Shown: positions 1 through 11,220, numbered from the stretch's first letter. The stretch is 64,000 nucleotides of DNA from Limanda limanda (GCF_963576545.1 NC_083648.1:26305373-26369372); one strand, 5' to 3'. Made by a program: numbers and translations. The notes: a model not told the origin generated them from the letters alone.

Positions 1-336
1 ACACATTCACGCTACTTTGCATATAAAATAAAATAAGATATATCTTGCCACAAAGTTCAGATGTATAGCTTTCTGCACAACAGTGCCATCTGTTGGGGCA
101 GTGCCCTTATGTAGAAACGCCACAGAGTATATAACAAAAACACAATATGTGTATGTAAGTACGTCAGTATGTAATTATATCAGTATGTCTGCAGTGTGTG
201 TGTGATTGAGTGATGATTGGTAAGACAGATCTCACCAGGTCTATGCTCCACCCATCAGTTTCCTGAAACAAAGAGCACACAAACAAAACAGGGCACAATA
301 CCCATTAAAAAAATTAAAAAAAACAAGGAAAAACAT
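1..336. other. intergenic, nothing recognised
   Basis: AT-rich sequence with short TG-rich stretches around 190-205. No element termini or protein-like frame is supported here. Confidence 0.6.
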
Positions 337-600
337 TGTCCAGCTGTGGCTCAGGGGATCATCCACCAACCAAGAGGTCAGTCTTCAGACATCTGTCTCC
401 CCCATTTTGTATCCTTTGGCATGATACTGAACACCAAACATCACTATGAGTGATGTATGAAAGTGAAAGTGCTGCATCCAAATACACTGTCTAAGTATGT
501 GTGTGTGAATGGGTGAAAGGCAAAACTTTACTGCAAAGAGCTGTGAGTTGTCATCAAAACTATAAAAGCACTATACAAATACAGACCATTTACAGTAGAA
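337..600 (+). repeat. tRNA-derived SINE copy (degenerate)
   Basis: The head at about 337-400 has a tRNA-like box A region (GTGGCTCAGGGG). The tail at about 505-598 carries the TGTGTGAATGGGTGAA motif, then a TTTGAG-like motif, and ends in a form of 'GCACTATACAAATACAGACCATTTAC'. The same head and tail organisation recurs at 17632-17893 (minus), 22975-23306, 42755-42955 and 59104-59362, which defines a dispersed SINE family. This copy is older, with many differences in the middle. Confidence 0.65.
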
Positions 601-1093
601 AATGACCAAATGGAGTGTTTGACATTTTGGGGGTCTATTTTATGTCATCATTAGGAGAATATACGGGATTCATATAATGATGATTACATATTACATGTAG
701 GGGGGCATGTGTCCCACTGTATCAATATACATGACGTCACAGCTGGCTAGATAAGTACATAAGCAATATGTTTTGAATGTTCTTAAATTATTAATGGCAG
801 TGGAGGAGATGTGAGTGCACAACCTTTCTTCTTAAAATGTGGTCAGATCTTTATCTTAGTAACATTTGCGAAAAAACTGAAACATACGGTGGATAACCAT
901 GTTGATTATATCACTTGATTAATCAATACAGCCATTATACTTTAAGTACAAACCAAACTTCACGTCAAACACACACAGGACCTCTCATCCCTACTTCCTG
1001 TTTCTCGACACCGTAAAGAATCAGAACGCACAGCCATTGGTCTTGTGTTAAAGGTAAATCTTTGGTACTTATGTCTTATATGTTAAGTTTTTC
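601..1093. other. intergenic, nothing recognised
   Basis: AT-rich sequence without recognisable termini, repeats or coding potential. Confidence 0.55.
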
Positions 1094-1590
1094 AGGGTTT
1101 GTGTAAGGAGATGGACCCAGGATGCAGAGGTTTAACAGAAAATAAAATTTTGATTTAAAGAGAGTATAAAACTAGACAAAAACAAAACAAAACACTAAAG
1201 GGTGACACTGGAGAGACAAGAACACAAGGACGAAAACACAGGTGCCTACTCTGGTGAAACAGGAGCAAAAGCTGGACGAGACAGCGATACACAACAAACC
1301 ATAAGCGACAACGAGTAACGAACCGACAAAGGACAAATGGGGAACACAGAGGCTTATATAGAGACACAGGGAAGGCAGGGGTACTTAGACACAGGTGCAA
1401 CACATGAGGACTGGGGAAGACAATCACCGAGACAGGAAGTGAACACACACGAGAAGTTGAAAACACACAAGGAAATGAGACTACAAAATAAAACAAGAAA
1501 CAGAAAACACAAAGAGAATGAAATCAACACACTAAAATGACCGGACAAGGGCCGGATCCCAGACGGTCCAAAACGTGAACTGTGACGGGA
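1094..1590 (-). mobile_element. LTR-like sequence, Gypsy TGTCA type
   Basis: Read on the minus strand, this has the style of a long terminal repeat. It starts near a TGTCA-like CGTCACAG, is rich in TGTGTT/CCTGTG runs, has a TATATAAG TATA-box-like motif (plus-strand 1355-1362 as CTTATATA) and ends CTGCATCCTGGGTCC...CCTGA. The same organisation appears on the plus strand at 3737-4302 and, truncated, at 39770-40000. Reading frames of about 100 codons across it are by-products of its base composition. Exact ends are uncertain. Confidence 0.55.
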
Positions 1591-2640
1591 GGGAGGAAGG
1601 GGGAACCGGAGGAGGGACTCCGGGACGTGCCCAGGGTTTCGGGCCAACGGCTCCATGGCCGCTCAGGGACAGAGTACATAGGTCTGGGAGCACGGAGGCC
1701 GGTCAGGGACGAAGCACGAGGGCTTATCAGGAGGGCGGCCCGGAGGCCGAACAGCAGCAGAGGACCAGGGCTCCGATGGGCGGCGCTGTGGCCGCACCAG
1801 GGCAGAGTTCTGAGGCTGGTCATGGACTGAGCACCGGGGCGCAGCCCTCAGCCCCGGACTTGGTGCAGAGGTTGCAGCAGCTCATACATCCGACGCCGGA
1901 ACCGATGTGACGTCTTTGGGGAACCTCCGGCGCTGAAGAGGGTCTGGCACCGGCACTGCGAGGACCTCTGACGTCGGTAGAAGAGGGAAGCCAGCGGGTA
2001 AACTCCAGCGCGGGAGCAGGAACTGGGGCTGGCGTCGCTGAAAGGGCCTCTGACGTCGGAAGAGGCGAGACGTCAGCCAGGAACCTCTGGCGCGGAGCAG
2101 GGACTGGGACAGCCGCCGCTGTGACGTCGGAAGAGAAGTGACGTCAATGGGGACTTCCGGCGCTGAAGAAGGAGAGAATGGGACTCAGGCAGGACTGAGG
2201 CCTGGTTCCTGGGAGCCCGTTGTAGAGGGGAGAGGCTCCCGCTGTGGACGCCCGCAACCCACAGCAGGAACCTTATTGAGGTGGCGGGGTACCCAAAGGC
2301 CCTGCGGCTTCCCGCGTGCAGGATTGTGGATGGGGCTGGAGGGTGGTGCCTGTGAGCTGGCTGTGGAGGTGCGAGGTTACTGCTCTGACCACTGCCACCA
2401 ACCGCAGACCTCCTCTGCAGGCTGCGGGGTCCACCAAGGGCCAGGCGGGTTCCCTTAAATGGGTTTGAGGATGGGACTGCAGTGCTGCGCATCTTCTCCA
2501 ACCTCTCCTGCACCTCCACGAGGTATGGGACGATGTGGCTCACCCAAGGGCGAGCCTTTAGCCATGGCTCCATCACCAAAATTGCCTCTAGGATCTCTGC
2601 TTTGTACTTTGGGCGGAAAATTTTTTTTTAAAATAAAGGG
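1591..2640 (-). other. GC-rich retroelement-like remnant
   Basis: This block is far more GC-rich than its surroundings and directly abuts the minus-strand LTR-like sequence, so it may be the internal part of the same retroelement. A minus-strand frame at 2073-2579 (168 codons, starting MVMEPWLKARPWVSHIVPYL) is open. I do not recognise it as any known Gag or Pol domain. The segment 1900-2175 holds imperfect repeats built around TGACGTC. It could instead be a GC-rich host fragment; the retroelement reading is inference from adjacency. Confidence 0.35.
1908..2146. repeat. cluster of six TGACGTC/GACGTCA motifs
   Basis: TGACGTC or its complement occurs at about 1908, 1969, 2051, 2067, 2122 and 2139. 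The last is the full palindrome TGACGTCA, the classical cAMP-response-element core. The motifs sit in imperfect repeats that share GGAACCTCCGGCGCTGAAGA-like segments. Whether they bind CREB/ATF proteins cannot be judged from sequence; they may only reflect the decayed tandem repeat. Confidence 0.5.
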
Positions 2641-3736
2641 GCTGTTATATCATACATTCAAAAACAAAATTATATTTAATATATTGTGGATGGACAATGT
2701 TGACTGGACCATGTCAATTTATCTAAAAGGGTTTTCAGAATTTAAGTGCTTTAAAGTTAGAAAGCCTTGCTCTATAACGTCACTTTAATATCCCTGGCCC
2801 ACAATGATCTGAGCCAAATAAAATAGATGCTAGGTTTAGACAATAGTACCCTTAAGGTAACTCTGATCATTTAGGTTTGCTTGATTGGAAAGGAAGAAGA
2901 GCATTCCTGATTGTGTGCACAGTCAGACATAAAAAAATCCTACTTTTGGGCTTGGATAAAGAAGTGTGTGTGCCATATGCAATATACACACACACACACA
3001 CAAACAAAAACTCACACAATTACTGCCCATTGTAATGGGCTGTATAACAACTGCAGGAAAAAAGGAAGAAAGAAAGAAAAAAGGGAAGCAAGCATCGCCA
3101 CAGGTCTAAATCCACTGGTTGTCCCCTATAAGGTGAGCCTGTTCTTTGTCCTACTGAGCCTCAGAAAGCCTGTCTGAATCTTTTCTATTGTGAGTGACAC
3201 TGGAGATTTAATTCCACCTACCTATGAGAGGGTGCCTGAGGTCTGTTCTTTTTTTCAATACAGCTGCACAAACATAGTGGCCATAAAATCTGTGTTGAGT
3301 TTAATTTGAATACATTGTGTTGTATAATGTAAATGTGTTTTCATAAGTCTCTTCAAAGATAAATTCTTCATTGTGTTTGAGAGAAATCAGAAAAGTAATT
3401 CAGCAGCATTTGAAGATGCAACGTGAAAAAGCCTAAACTCTTGAAGAGTACATATTTACCTGAGGCCTTTTGGGTCATTTTGGATACAAGATGACCAACT
3501 TTGACTTTGGTCAGTAGACGATTGACAACCTTCCAATTCTACCATTTCCTCTCAGCAATCCCCCCATTCCCTATGAGAGAGAGTGCTGTGTGTGCAGATA
3601 GAGAATTTGTGTGTGCAAATTGCATCCTTTAGTTAATACAGCTTACTAAATCGGTTCTGCAGTTTAAAAAACAAGTTTAAACCATCAGCTCCTGTGAAAT
3701 TCATGTGGGCATGACCCAAAGAAAAACAGGAGAAGC
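2641..3736. other. intergenic, nothing recognised
   Basis: AT-rich sequence with a short (CA)n tract near 2988-3002. No coding or element signal. Confidence 0.55.
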
Positions 3737-4302
3737 TGTCATGGTTATGACTTTGGACTATATATTTTCTCCACTTGTTGCCTCTATGAGAAAGAGTGTT
3801 TTCAGTTTTGATTATGACCTCCTTTTGTTTTGTGTTTATCTCTGTGTTTATGTTTGTATTTGACCCGTACCTGTGTTTCTTGTTGTCCCACTCTTTTTCT
3901 TTCTTTGTTTCATTTTGTTTAGAATTGTCTTCTCCCTGTGTTCTGTTTCCTATTTTATTTAGTTGTTTCTGCTCCTTGTGTTTTCCATTTTCACTTCCTG
4001 TCTTTGTCCCGTTTCCCACCCTTGTGCTTGTCTACACCAGTCCTCATGTGTTCCACCTGTGTTCAATTACCTCTTCCTTCCCTGTGTTTATATAAGTCTC
4101 TTTGCTTCCCTTTGTCCTTTTCGGTTCGTTGTTGTTTATGCATCGTCATTTGTGCTTGTCATTCTTCTGCGTCATCTCCATCTCTCGTGCATTTTCCCTA
4201 TGTTTTTTTCAGTTTATTTGATTCTTTCAATTAAAAGGAGTTTTTTTGTCTAAAAGTCTCTGTCTCTGCATTTTGGGTCTACCTGCTCCATAATACCTGA
4301 CA
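3737..4302 (+). mobile_element. solo LTR, Gypsy TGTCA type
   Basis: The 566-bp unit begins TGTCATGGTTATGACTTTGG and ends CTCCATAATACCTGACA, the TG...CA form of a Ty3/Gypsy LTR. A TATATAAG box lies near 4090 and an AATTAAA polyadenylation-like signal near 4230. The flanks are GAAGC on the left and GACGC on the right, a possible 5-bp target duplication with one mismatch. No internal coding region is attached, so it is most simply a solo LTR left by LTR-LTR recombination. Confidence 0.7.
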
Positions 4303-4639
4303 GACGCAGAGACAAGCTCTGATAGACCGACTTTGTCAGATAATAATCTTCGGTTGTACCTTGGCGTCAGGTGTTTCAGCCTTTTACTGACATTAATGTT
4401 ATATGCCAAACCTGATGGTACACTGAGGCATAAGGTTAATCTGACTGGCTACTGACTTGTATGACAGTACCATACAGGTAGATCAGACATAATTTCTCTA
4501 TACCTTTTTAAGCTCAACACCGACTATCATTGGCAACAGTCAAAAGCTGTCCCATTTAAGTAGTTGTAAAAAAATAAAGTGGAAATGAAAAGATTATAAG
4601 GAATTAAAACAGTGGGACTGGGGTTACAAAATATGTTTT
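4303..4639. other. intergenic, nothing recognised
   Basis: No element ends or coding frame. It sits between the solo LTR and a LINE-like fragment. Confidence 0.5.
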
Positions 4640-4925
4640 GAGCAGTGATTTAAAGACAGGTACTGTGTTGACAACCCTAATCTCATCAGGCAGGGAGTTC
4701 CAGAGCCTTGGGCCATGATGGAGAAGCCCCAGTCACCCTGAATAGCCAGCTTTGACCTAGGAACAGGGAGTCAAGAGCTGCGAAATAGGGGCCAGCCCAT
4801 GTTGAGTTTTATTATTATATTATTAAAATAATCTTAAAATCAATCCTGAATTTAATTGGTAACCAGTGATGGCATCCAAAGATTGGCGGGATATGAGAAC
4901 TACAGTTTGTTTTAGTTTAATTATG
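4640..4925 (-). repeat. LINE-like 3' fragment (antisense)
   Basis: Contains the phrase GGCAGGGAGTTCCAGAGCCT and further on AATTGGTAACCAGTGATGGC. This resembles the antisense of the C-terminal LINE ORF2/3' region seen in the L2-type copy at 32765-33110 (AACAGGAAGCCAGTGTAGCG). The assignment rests on general resemblance to abundant teleost LINE tails and is tentative. Confidence 0.35.
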
Positions 4926-4931
4926 AGTAGC

Positions 4932-5149
4932 TGTCAGGGTGCGCAAAATGTCAAACGTGAACCCAAAGGCACGACACTTAAGCAGTCTTAAGAATAGCAA
5001 GAGTTCTGGTTTAATGGAAGGATCAGGGGTCAAAACCCAGTCAGACAGTCAGAGGTAGCAAACAAATCCGATAGAACAAATTATCAGGGCCACGGCCAGC
5101 TAAAAGCAGTTAATAATTTTGAGAAGGCTAAGGCCAATAGCAGGATGTC
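4932..5149 (-). mobile_element. LTR 3'-end fragment, Gypsy type
   Basis: Begins TGTCAGGGTGCGCAAAATG. On the minus strand this is the CCTGACA end of a TGTCA-type LTR, preceded as usual by a GGGTTCAC-like motif. The rest is cut at the junction with the duplicated segment at 5150. Confidence 0.5.
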
Positions 5150-5420
5150 AAGAGGGCTAGAAGAAGAATGCATGCGGGACAGTGTCGATGTGCTCAGAAA
5201 GAGAAACCTGCTGACTAAGGAGAAACTGCAATATTTGAAATATCAGTAGTACTTGGTAGAATTAGCTCTGATGTCAACAATCTTTTGCTTATAAAAATAT
5301 AACAAAATTTCAGTCGTTATTTGAAGTGCCTTAAAGGGCAGAAAGACCACGGTCAGGTAGTGTACAGGCAATTTAGTCTTTTTCCAATACTGATGTAGAA
5401 GCGAATAGAATGATTTATTA

Positions 5421-5603
5421 AATAAACTGCTATACCAAATTGGGAGAAAAACGAAAATCAAGAAAAAGTATTTCCTATATTTTAAATACAAAATACATTC
5501 ATTTTCTGGCAGCAGTATTTTGTATTTTATTTTAATACATTTATTTGAGGGGTATTTTGTATTTCGTATCATATACATTTTGATGTAATTCTGCCCATCT
5601 CTG
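5421..5603 (+). mobile_element. hAT MITE 3' part
   Basis: Ends GATGTAATTCTGCCCATCTCTG. CAGAGATGGGCA is the hAT-type terminal inverted repeat used by the elements at 7526-7879 and 8133. The preceding sequence, with GGTATTTTGTATTT and TATACCAAATTGGGAGAAAA, matches the 3' part of the hAT at 9140-9284. The left end is not resolvable by eye. Confidence 0.7.
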
Positions 5604-5978
5604 ACACCGGGGTCCGTCTCCTCACTCCTCACTTCACTACTTCTTCAACCACAGGCAGGTAAACATCCGCGCTGGAGGACTACGGCAAGAAAATGTGGTC
5701 AGACTTAGTGATATGATTAATTTGTGTAACATTAACCGCCTTAGTAATGACATCATCATAAAAATAAATACTTATGACCAGTTTAAAATACAACATATAT
5801 TAATATAGTATTAATATTAACAAATAATTATATATTATAATAAATATTATATTATGTTAATATAAATATACATACACACCATAGACTGTATATAAAGATA
5901 CAAACATACAAATATAGCAGGGCGTTATGCCTGGGGACACACTGGTGGTCGCGAGGCAGACAACACTAGTAGTCTGTG

Positions 5979-6142
5979 TGTTAGAGAGTATGAAGGTACA
6001 TGTGAGAGGGTATAGTAGCGTGTATGAGAGAGTGTGATGGTACATGTAAGAGAGTATAGATGTGTGTGTGAAAGAATATGATGGTACATGTGAAAGACTG
6101 TAGTAATGTTTGTTAGAGAGTATACTGGTCTGTGTGAGACCA
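5979..6142. repeat. degenerate minisatellite, about 42-bp unit
   Basis: Alternating units of about 22 and 20 bp (TGTTAGAGAGTATGAAGGTA, then TGTGAGAGGGTATAGTAG) repeat roughly three and a half times. The counterpart in copy B (11199-11220 continuing at 12736-12880) is split by a Tc1-like element. Confidence 0.7.
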
Positions 6143-6607
6143 AGTATTAATTATCTTTCATAGGGTCTCTCATAGAGATCAGAGACGTTTCAAATACATC
6201 ATCTAATTTGAGCTGATAAATGAATTATGGTCAAATCCTAAATTAACTTGCAACATCATTTTAAAGCAACATTAACAGTAATTGGTACTGAGCGCCAGTG
6301 TCCTCTGCAGGCACATATGGGGATACGTGTTTAATATTATAATCTTTAGCGTATATAATACATTGTACACAAGTAAACATGGTAAATAAAAAAACAAAAA
6401 TTAAGAAAAATGGATTTGATATTAAACATATCTGACAAGCATTTTCAAACATCTCTTCAGCATTTTTTTATCTTTGGACATTCCCATAGACTTGCCATTC
6501 CCAAACTGAAGAAGGCCACCACCCAAATTGAAAACTGAAAAATGTGTGCATCCCAGTCACACCTTTAATCCAAATATGATCCACACGCAAGACTAGAATC
6601 AACTATT

Positions 6608-7525
6608 GGATCTCACTCTCTTTAACTTGGAGGACTTGAGGTTGGAGGTTATGCTCCAAACGGACTCATTTTGTAGTTGTATTGTTTTATTTTATTCCAA
6701 TAACCTTTTCAAGGGGTAGTTTTTTCCTACACATTTGAATAAAATGTTCATCATTGTGTTAATGTCAAGCAATAAAACTGTCAGCGCTTCAACGTCAAAT
6801 CTCTTGGGTTATTCAAGGCAAACTGCTTTTCGAGCTTAGGGAGAAGTAAAAATCTCAGTTCTAATCATTGATTGAGACAAGCAGCATCAAAAAGAAAAGA
6901 GGAACAGGGCTCTTAGCCTCACAGTTAGATTGACCATCAACATCCACAGGAGAAATCACTCAAGGTCAAGGGCAGTTAATACATACCTTCAGTGATTTCT
7001 ACTGAAGATGATACCATCCTCAGAAGCAGGCAGGATTCACCATCCCCCCTGGACTAGACAAATCATAAATTGTGTTTTCACCAAATGTCCTGTGACCAAT
7101 GTAGGGTCCACTTCAATTGGACTACAAAAACAACAAAATGAGCAGTTCATAAAGTTTGTGGCTCTGTTTAGACTGAACAAAAGATCATCCTAATCTTCAT
7201 GAACCGCTCTTTTTTGGTATCAAGACTGACCCCGAAATTAGCCTGGGTTAACCTTGTTTAGCCTGAGTTGGACTTTATGTTGATTATTTGGTTTTAACCC
7301 CCCATTTGTGGCATCGACTTAGAAGACCCAGTAAGGAAATGATTATGGGTGGCAATTTCATAGTTTCCAAAAAGTATTAATTTCTGCCTGTACAGACAGC
7401 AGTAATTTCAGAGAATAAGTGTTTCTGATTCTTAATCTAAGAGGGCTAAGAGTAAATTTACTTAGATGGAAGGGGCTAGTTAACTGGTTGAATGTATTTC
7501 CTAAACAATAATACAAACTCATAGG
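6608..7525. other. intergenic, nothing recognised
   Basis: No element ends, coding frames or RNA genes could be supported. Confidence 0.5.
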
Positions 7526-7879
7526 CAGAGATAGGCAAAAAATACATCAAAATGTATTTTGATACAAAATACAAAATACCCCTCAAATAGATGTGTTAAA
7601 ATATAATACAAAATACAGGTGCCAGAAAATACTGGTGCCAGAAAATATAGGAAATACTTTTCTGGATTTTCCGTTTTCTCACAATTTGGTATAGCAGAGC
7701 ATTCAGGTTTGGGCTATATAATGTACACAAAGCTCTGGAAATGAAAAAGGAAAAAGTATTTTGTTACAAATTACGTTAGATTTTTTTTATCGGCCCTATC
7801 AAATACGTATTACAAAATACTCAAAAGTAGTTGAAAAACGTATTTCAAATACAAGTAATAGAAATACTGCCCATCTCTG
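7526..7879. mobile_element. hAT MITE, complete (354 bp)
   Basis: Starts CAGAGATAGGCA and ends TGCCCATCTCTG, which are imperfect terminal inverted repeats. It is flanked by CTCATAGG (7518-7525) and CTTATAGG (7880-7887), an 8-bp target duplication with one mismatch, as expected for hAT. The interior has the GGTATTTTGTATTT and TATACCAAATTG segments of the longer hAT at 8133 in inverse orientation. It has no transposase, so it must have been mobilised by a related element. Confidence 0.85.
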
Positions 7880-8184
7880 CTTATAGGTCCAGGCCTCTCT
7901 GTGACCATGAATGTCTCAGCCATAATGGATGCATTCAATCAACAGTAATGGATGCATTCAGTTTTAGTACTAGTAAAAGGTTAACCTCACCACAGAAAGC
8001 TTTTCCCACAACATATGAAGTGCTTAAACCATCCGACAAATACATTATTAAAGCTTGCCTTCATCCATTTTACTTAACCGGCTCCATCTTATCCATCCGA
8101 ACCTTTGGCCAGCACAAGGGGATGATGTGGACCAGAGATGGGCAGTATTATTTCATACATTCTACAGTTGGCCAGGTGGACAAC

Positions 8185-8736
8185 ATGTCTCAGCAAGATG
8201 ATGTTCAAGAAGTACCATCAACAAGCACAGTTAGAACCAAGCTTGTGTCTGCAATCTTGGAATGGAAGCACTTCAGTATTGTCTCTCAAACACCAGATGG
8301 GAAGGTCCAGGCGGAGTGTAAACTCTTTACCAAAAAGAAAGCAGTAATATCTGGAACTCTTTTAGCTACATCAAATTTCAAAACTCACCTAAAGAGACTT
8401 CACCCTGACATTCTTGATGATTTCGAAAAGCACAAGACAGAGTGTAGGCCTAATTATAGTAGCAAAAAGACAAACACCCCCTATAGGCAGACCCGCCTTT
8501 TGAACACACAGTAACACAGGGTAAACTTGATTCTCTCATTACTTCATACATAGTGAAGGGAATGCATCCATTGTCTACAGTTGAACAAACTCAATTTGTT
8601 GAATTGATTAATGGATTTATCCCAATCTGACAGTGATTTCCAGACGTACACTGCGAAGGAAAATAGAAGCAGATTTCAATGCCAATAAAAGTGATCTGAA
8701 AGAGAAACTGAAGACGGTGCAATATGTTTGCACAGG
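8185..8736 (+). pseudogene. hAT transposase N-terminus, BED finger (broken)
   Basis: The likely start is the ATG at 8185 (MSQQDDVQEVPSTS). Upstream codons open in the same frame belong to unrelated DNA. Residues of the type AECKLF...TSNFKTHLKRLH look like a BED zinc finger, the DNA-binding module of hAT transposases. The second Cys of the expected CxxC reads Phe. The frame stops at 8512-8514. Homology continues in shifted frames, with KGMHPLSTVEQTQFVELING at about 8555-8620, another shift near 8630 and a last block RRKIEADFNANKSDLKEKL to about 8735. The catalytic region and C-terminal dimerisation domain are absent, so this is a dead fragment. Confidence 0.8.
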
Positions 8737-9284
8737 CAAGTGAACAGGTAACTTATTAAATTACCTGTTCCCTTTTGTATTGATTTACTATTTACCTTTC
8801 ATTTCTATTAATTTTTCTGTGCAGAACATGATGTACAGTAATTTATTTAGGCTATTTACCTGTGTACAACTGGTTTTAATTCTATATTTTGCTTTTATAG
8901 TATACATAGGCCTAATGTGTGATCCTATTAATATGTGATGAATATTTTCTTGTTGACACAAAGCCAAAGTTTATGGGCTGTTAAGTCCCATTAATAAAAA
9001 AAATATATATATATACATAATCAATCAAGTTGTTGTCTTTTAATAGCTTTGCTTAGTTACACTGACATTCTGTGATTGTTCTTCCTCTTTGTGGGGTTCA
9101 CCAGAGCTTTGTGTACATTATATAGCCCAAACCTGAATGCTCTGCTATACCAAATTGGGAGAAAACCGAAAAATCCAGAAAAAGTATTTCCTATATTTTA
9201 AATACAAAATACATTATATTTTGTTACATTTTCTGGCACCAGTATTTTATTTTAATACATTTATTTGAGGGGTATTTTGTATTT

Positions 9285-10374
9285 CTCTCACTTTCAGTCT
9301 GGGAAGCAGACACAATCTGTTTGTTTAAGAGTAGGCTTAAAACCTTCCTTTTTGATAAAGCTTATAGTTAGAGCTAATTAGTGCGGCAGAAAGTAACTGG
9401 TCCTATGTTCCAAAATAGGAAGCGTTTAGTTTAAAAAGGCATAGAGGTATTGATGTCTGATCTACTGAATGGGCCACATGGTTTTCATCGTACTACCATA
9501 CAAAACAGTAGCCAGTCAGATTTACCTTGAGCCTCAGTGTACCCTCAAGTTCGGCCTGTATCATTGTATCATTGATTACAAGGCAAAAACCCCTGATGAC
9601 GCTAAGACGCAAAGGGAATTTATTAAAAATGACACACGGAGCTTCTCTTTCCAGCTTCTCCTTCCTCTTCTCCATCCTTATCAAATCAAAGTAACTCTTA
9701 TCTCATCAGTACATGTTACTAACTTGACCCCTTCCCCGGAGTTTCTGTGCCTTATTGCCTGCAGATGCAGGGCCACTGCTGTGGCCGCACCATCGATTAC
9801 GATTGTGGATCGCGTGTCAGAGGTCGCAATGGTGGATCCAGTTTGTAGGATTCTGTATCGTGCCGGCTGATCATAGTGAGAATGGCGGGTCCTTTGTCGC
9901 GTTTGCATCGGATGGTGGTGGACCACGACCGAGGCGGCGGCTGATGATGTATCCTAACTGGCGGCAGTGGACAATGACTGTGGACTATAGTGGATCCCAT
10001 CCTGATGCTGGATCGTGATCTTGCTGGCTGCTGACCAGAGACTTTGATTGCAGCAGGACTGGTTGACATATAGTATTGAAGTTATCCTTAAAAAATGTTT
10101 ACCCTCATCGATGCTGCTAAAAACTTTAATCCCGATGATGTTTTCCTACACTTGACATCTATTGCACTTCTGTCCGTCCTGGGAGAGGGATCCCTCACAT
10201 GTAGCTCTCTCTGAGGTTTCTATGTATTTTTACCTGTTTAAAGGGTTTTTAGTAGTTTTTCCATACTCTTGCTGAGGGTTAAGGACAGAGGATGTCACAC
10301 CATGTTAAAGCCCTATGAGATGAATTGTGATTTGTGAATATAGGCTATACAAATAAAATTTGATTGATTGATTG
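9285..10374 (+). mobile_element. L2-type LINE, 3' end (5'-truncated)
   Basis: Starts inside the last codons of LINE ORF2, which encode a segment like WEADTICLFKSRLKTFLFDKAYS (9300-9370). A roughly 1-kb 3' UTR follows and the copy ends in TTGATTGATTGATTG, the 3' microsatellite tail of this family. The same 3' UTR runs on the minus strand at 31808-32760. The copy sits inside the hAT element, so it inserted later. Severe 5' truncation is normal for target-primed reverse transcription. Confidence 0.85.
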
Positions 10375-10661
10375 AAATACATTTTGATGTAAGAGGGCTA
10401 GAAGAAGAATGCATGCGGGACAGTGTCGATGTGCTCAGAAAGAGAAACCTGCTGACTAAGGAGAAACTGCAATATTTGAAATATCAGTAGTACTTGGTAG
10501 AATTAGCTCTGATGTCAACAATCTTTTGCTTATAAAAATATAACAAAATTTCAGTCGTTATTTGAAGTGCCTTAAAGGGCAGAAAGACCACGGTCAGGTA
10601 GTGTACAGGCAATTTAGTCTTTTTCCAATACTGATGTAGAAGCGAATAGAATGATTTATTA

Positions 10662-10844
10662 AATAAACTGCTATACCAAATTGGGAGAAAAACGAAAATC
10701 AAGAAAAAGTATTTCCTATATTTTAAATACAAAATACATTCATTTTCTGGCAGCAGTATTTTGTATTTTATTTTAATACATTTATTTGAGGGGTATTTTG
10801 TATTTCGTATCATATACATTTTGATGTAATTCTGCCCATCTCTG
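10662..10844 (+). mobile_element. hAT MITE 3' part (copy in duplication B)
   Basis: Counterpart of 5421-5603 at the constant offset of 5241. It ends in the same TGCCCATCTCTG terminal motif and was carried along by the segmental duplication, so it is not an independent insertion. Confidence 0.7.
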
Positions 10845-11220
10845 ACACCGGGGTCCGTCTCCTCACTCCTCACTTCACTACTTCTTCAACCACAGGCAGG
10901 TAAACATCCGCGCTGGAGGACTACGGCAAGAAAATGTGGTCAGACTTAGTGATATGATTAATTTGTGTAACGTTAACCGTCTTAGTAATGACATCATCAT
11001 AAAAATAAATACTTATGACCAGTTTAAAATACAACATATATTAATATAGTATTAATATTAACAAATAATTATATATTATAATAAATATTATATTATGTTA
11101 ATATAAATATACATACTGTATATAAAGATACAAATATAGCAGGGCGTTATGCCTGGGGACACACTGGTGGTCGCGAGGCAGACAACACTAGTAGTCTGTG
11201 TGTTAGAGAGTATGAAGGTA

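Larger units (their letters stand above)
5150..6607. repeat. segmental duplication, copy A
   Basis: This segment reappears in direct orientation at 10391-13336. Alignment by eye starts at AAGAGGGCTAGAAGAAGAAT (5150 and 10391, offset 5241) and ends at GACTAGAATCAACTATT (6607 and 13336). Over its first 700 bp the copies are almost indistinguishable. Differences are a few substitutions and small deletions, for example a shorter form around 5870-5905 and around 6305-6320 in copy B. Copy B also carries a Tc1-like insertion that is absent here. A 129-codon open frame repeated in both copies lies over MITE sequence and is not treated as a gene. Confidence 0.92.
8133..10390 (+). mobile_element. hAT element, internally deleted and interrupted
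   Basis: Begins with the terminal motif CAGAGATGGGCAGTATT at 8133. It contains a transposase start (8185-8736), then a non-coding 3' part (8737-9284) shared with 38341-38927. It is interrupted by an L2 3' end at 9285-10374, resumes as AAATACATTTTGATGTAA and is cut at 10391 by the left edge of duplication copy B. The right terminal repeat is therefore missing, and no second target duplication can be read. Confidence 0.75.

Noticed and set aside
1155..1830. Several frames of 80-113 codons over the LTR-like and GC-rich block
   Set aside because: Low-complexity, Ser/Leu/Phe- or Gly/Arg-rich translations on both strands, typical of repeat composition.
5243..5632. 129-codon minus-strand frame, repeated identically at 10484-10873
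   Set aside because: Both lie in the duplicated segment and over hAT MITE sequence. The identity follows from the recent duplication, not from coding constraint; no domain is visible.
5979..6142. Repeated units resembling a CRISPR array
   Set aside because: Units are degenerate and adjacent without unique spacers, and the genome is eukaryotic; it is a minisatellite.
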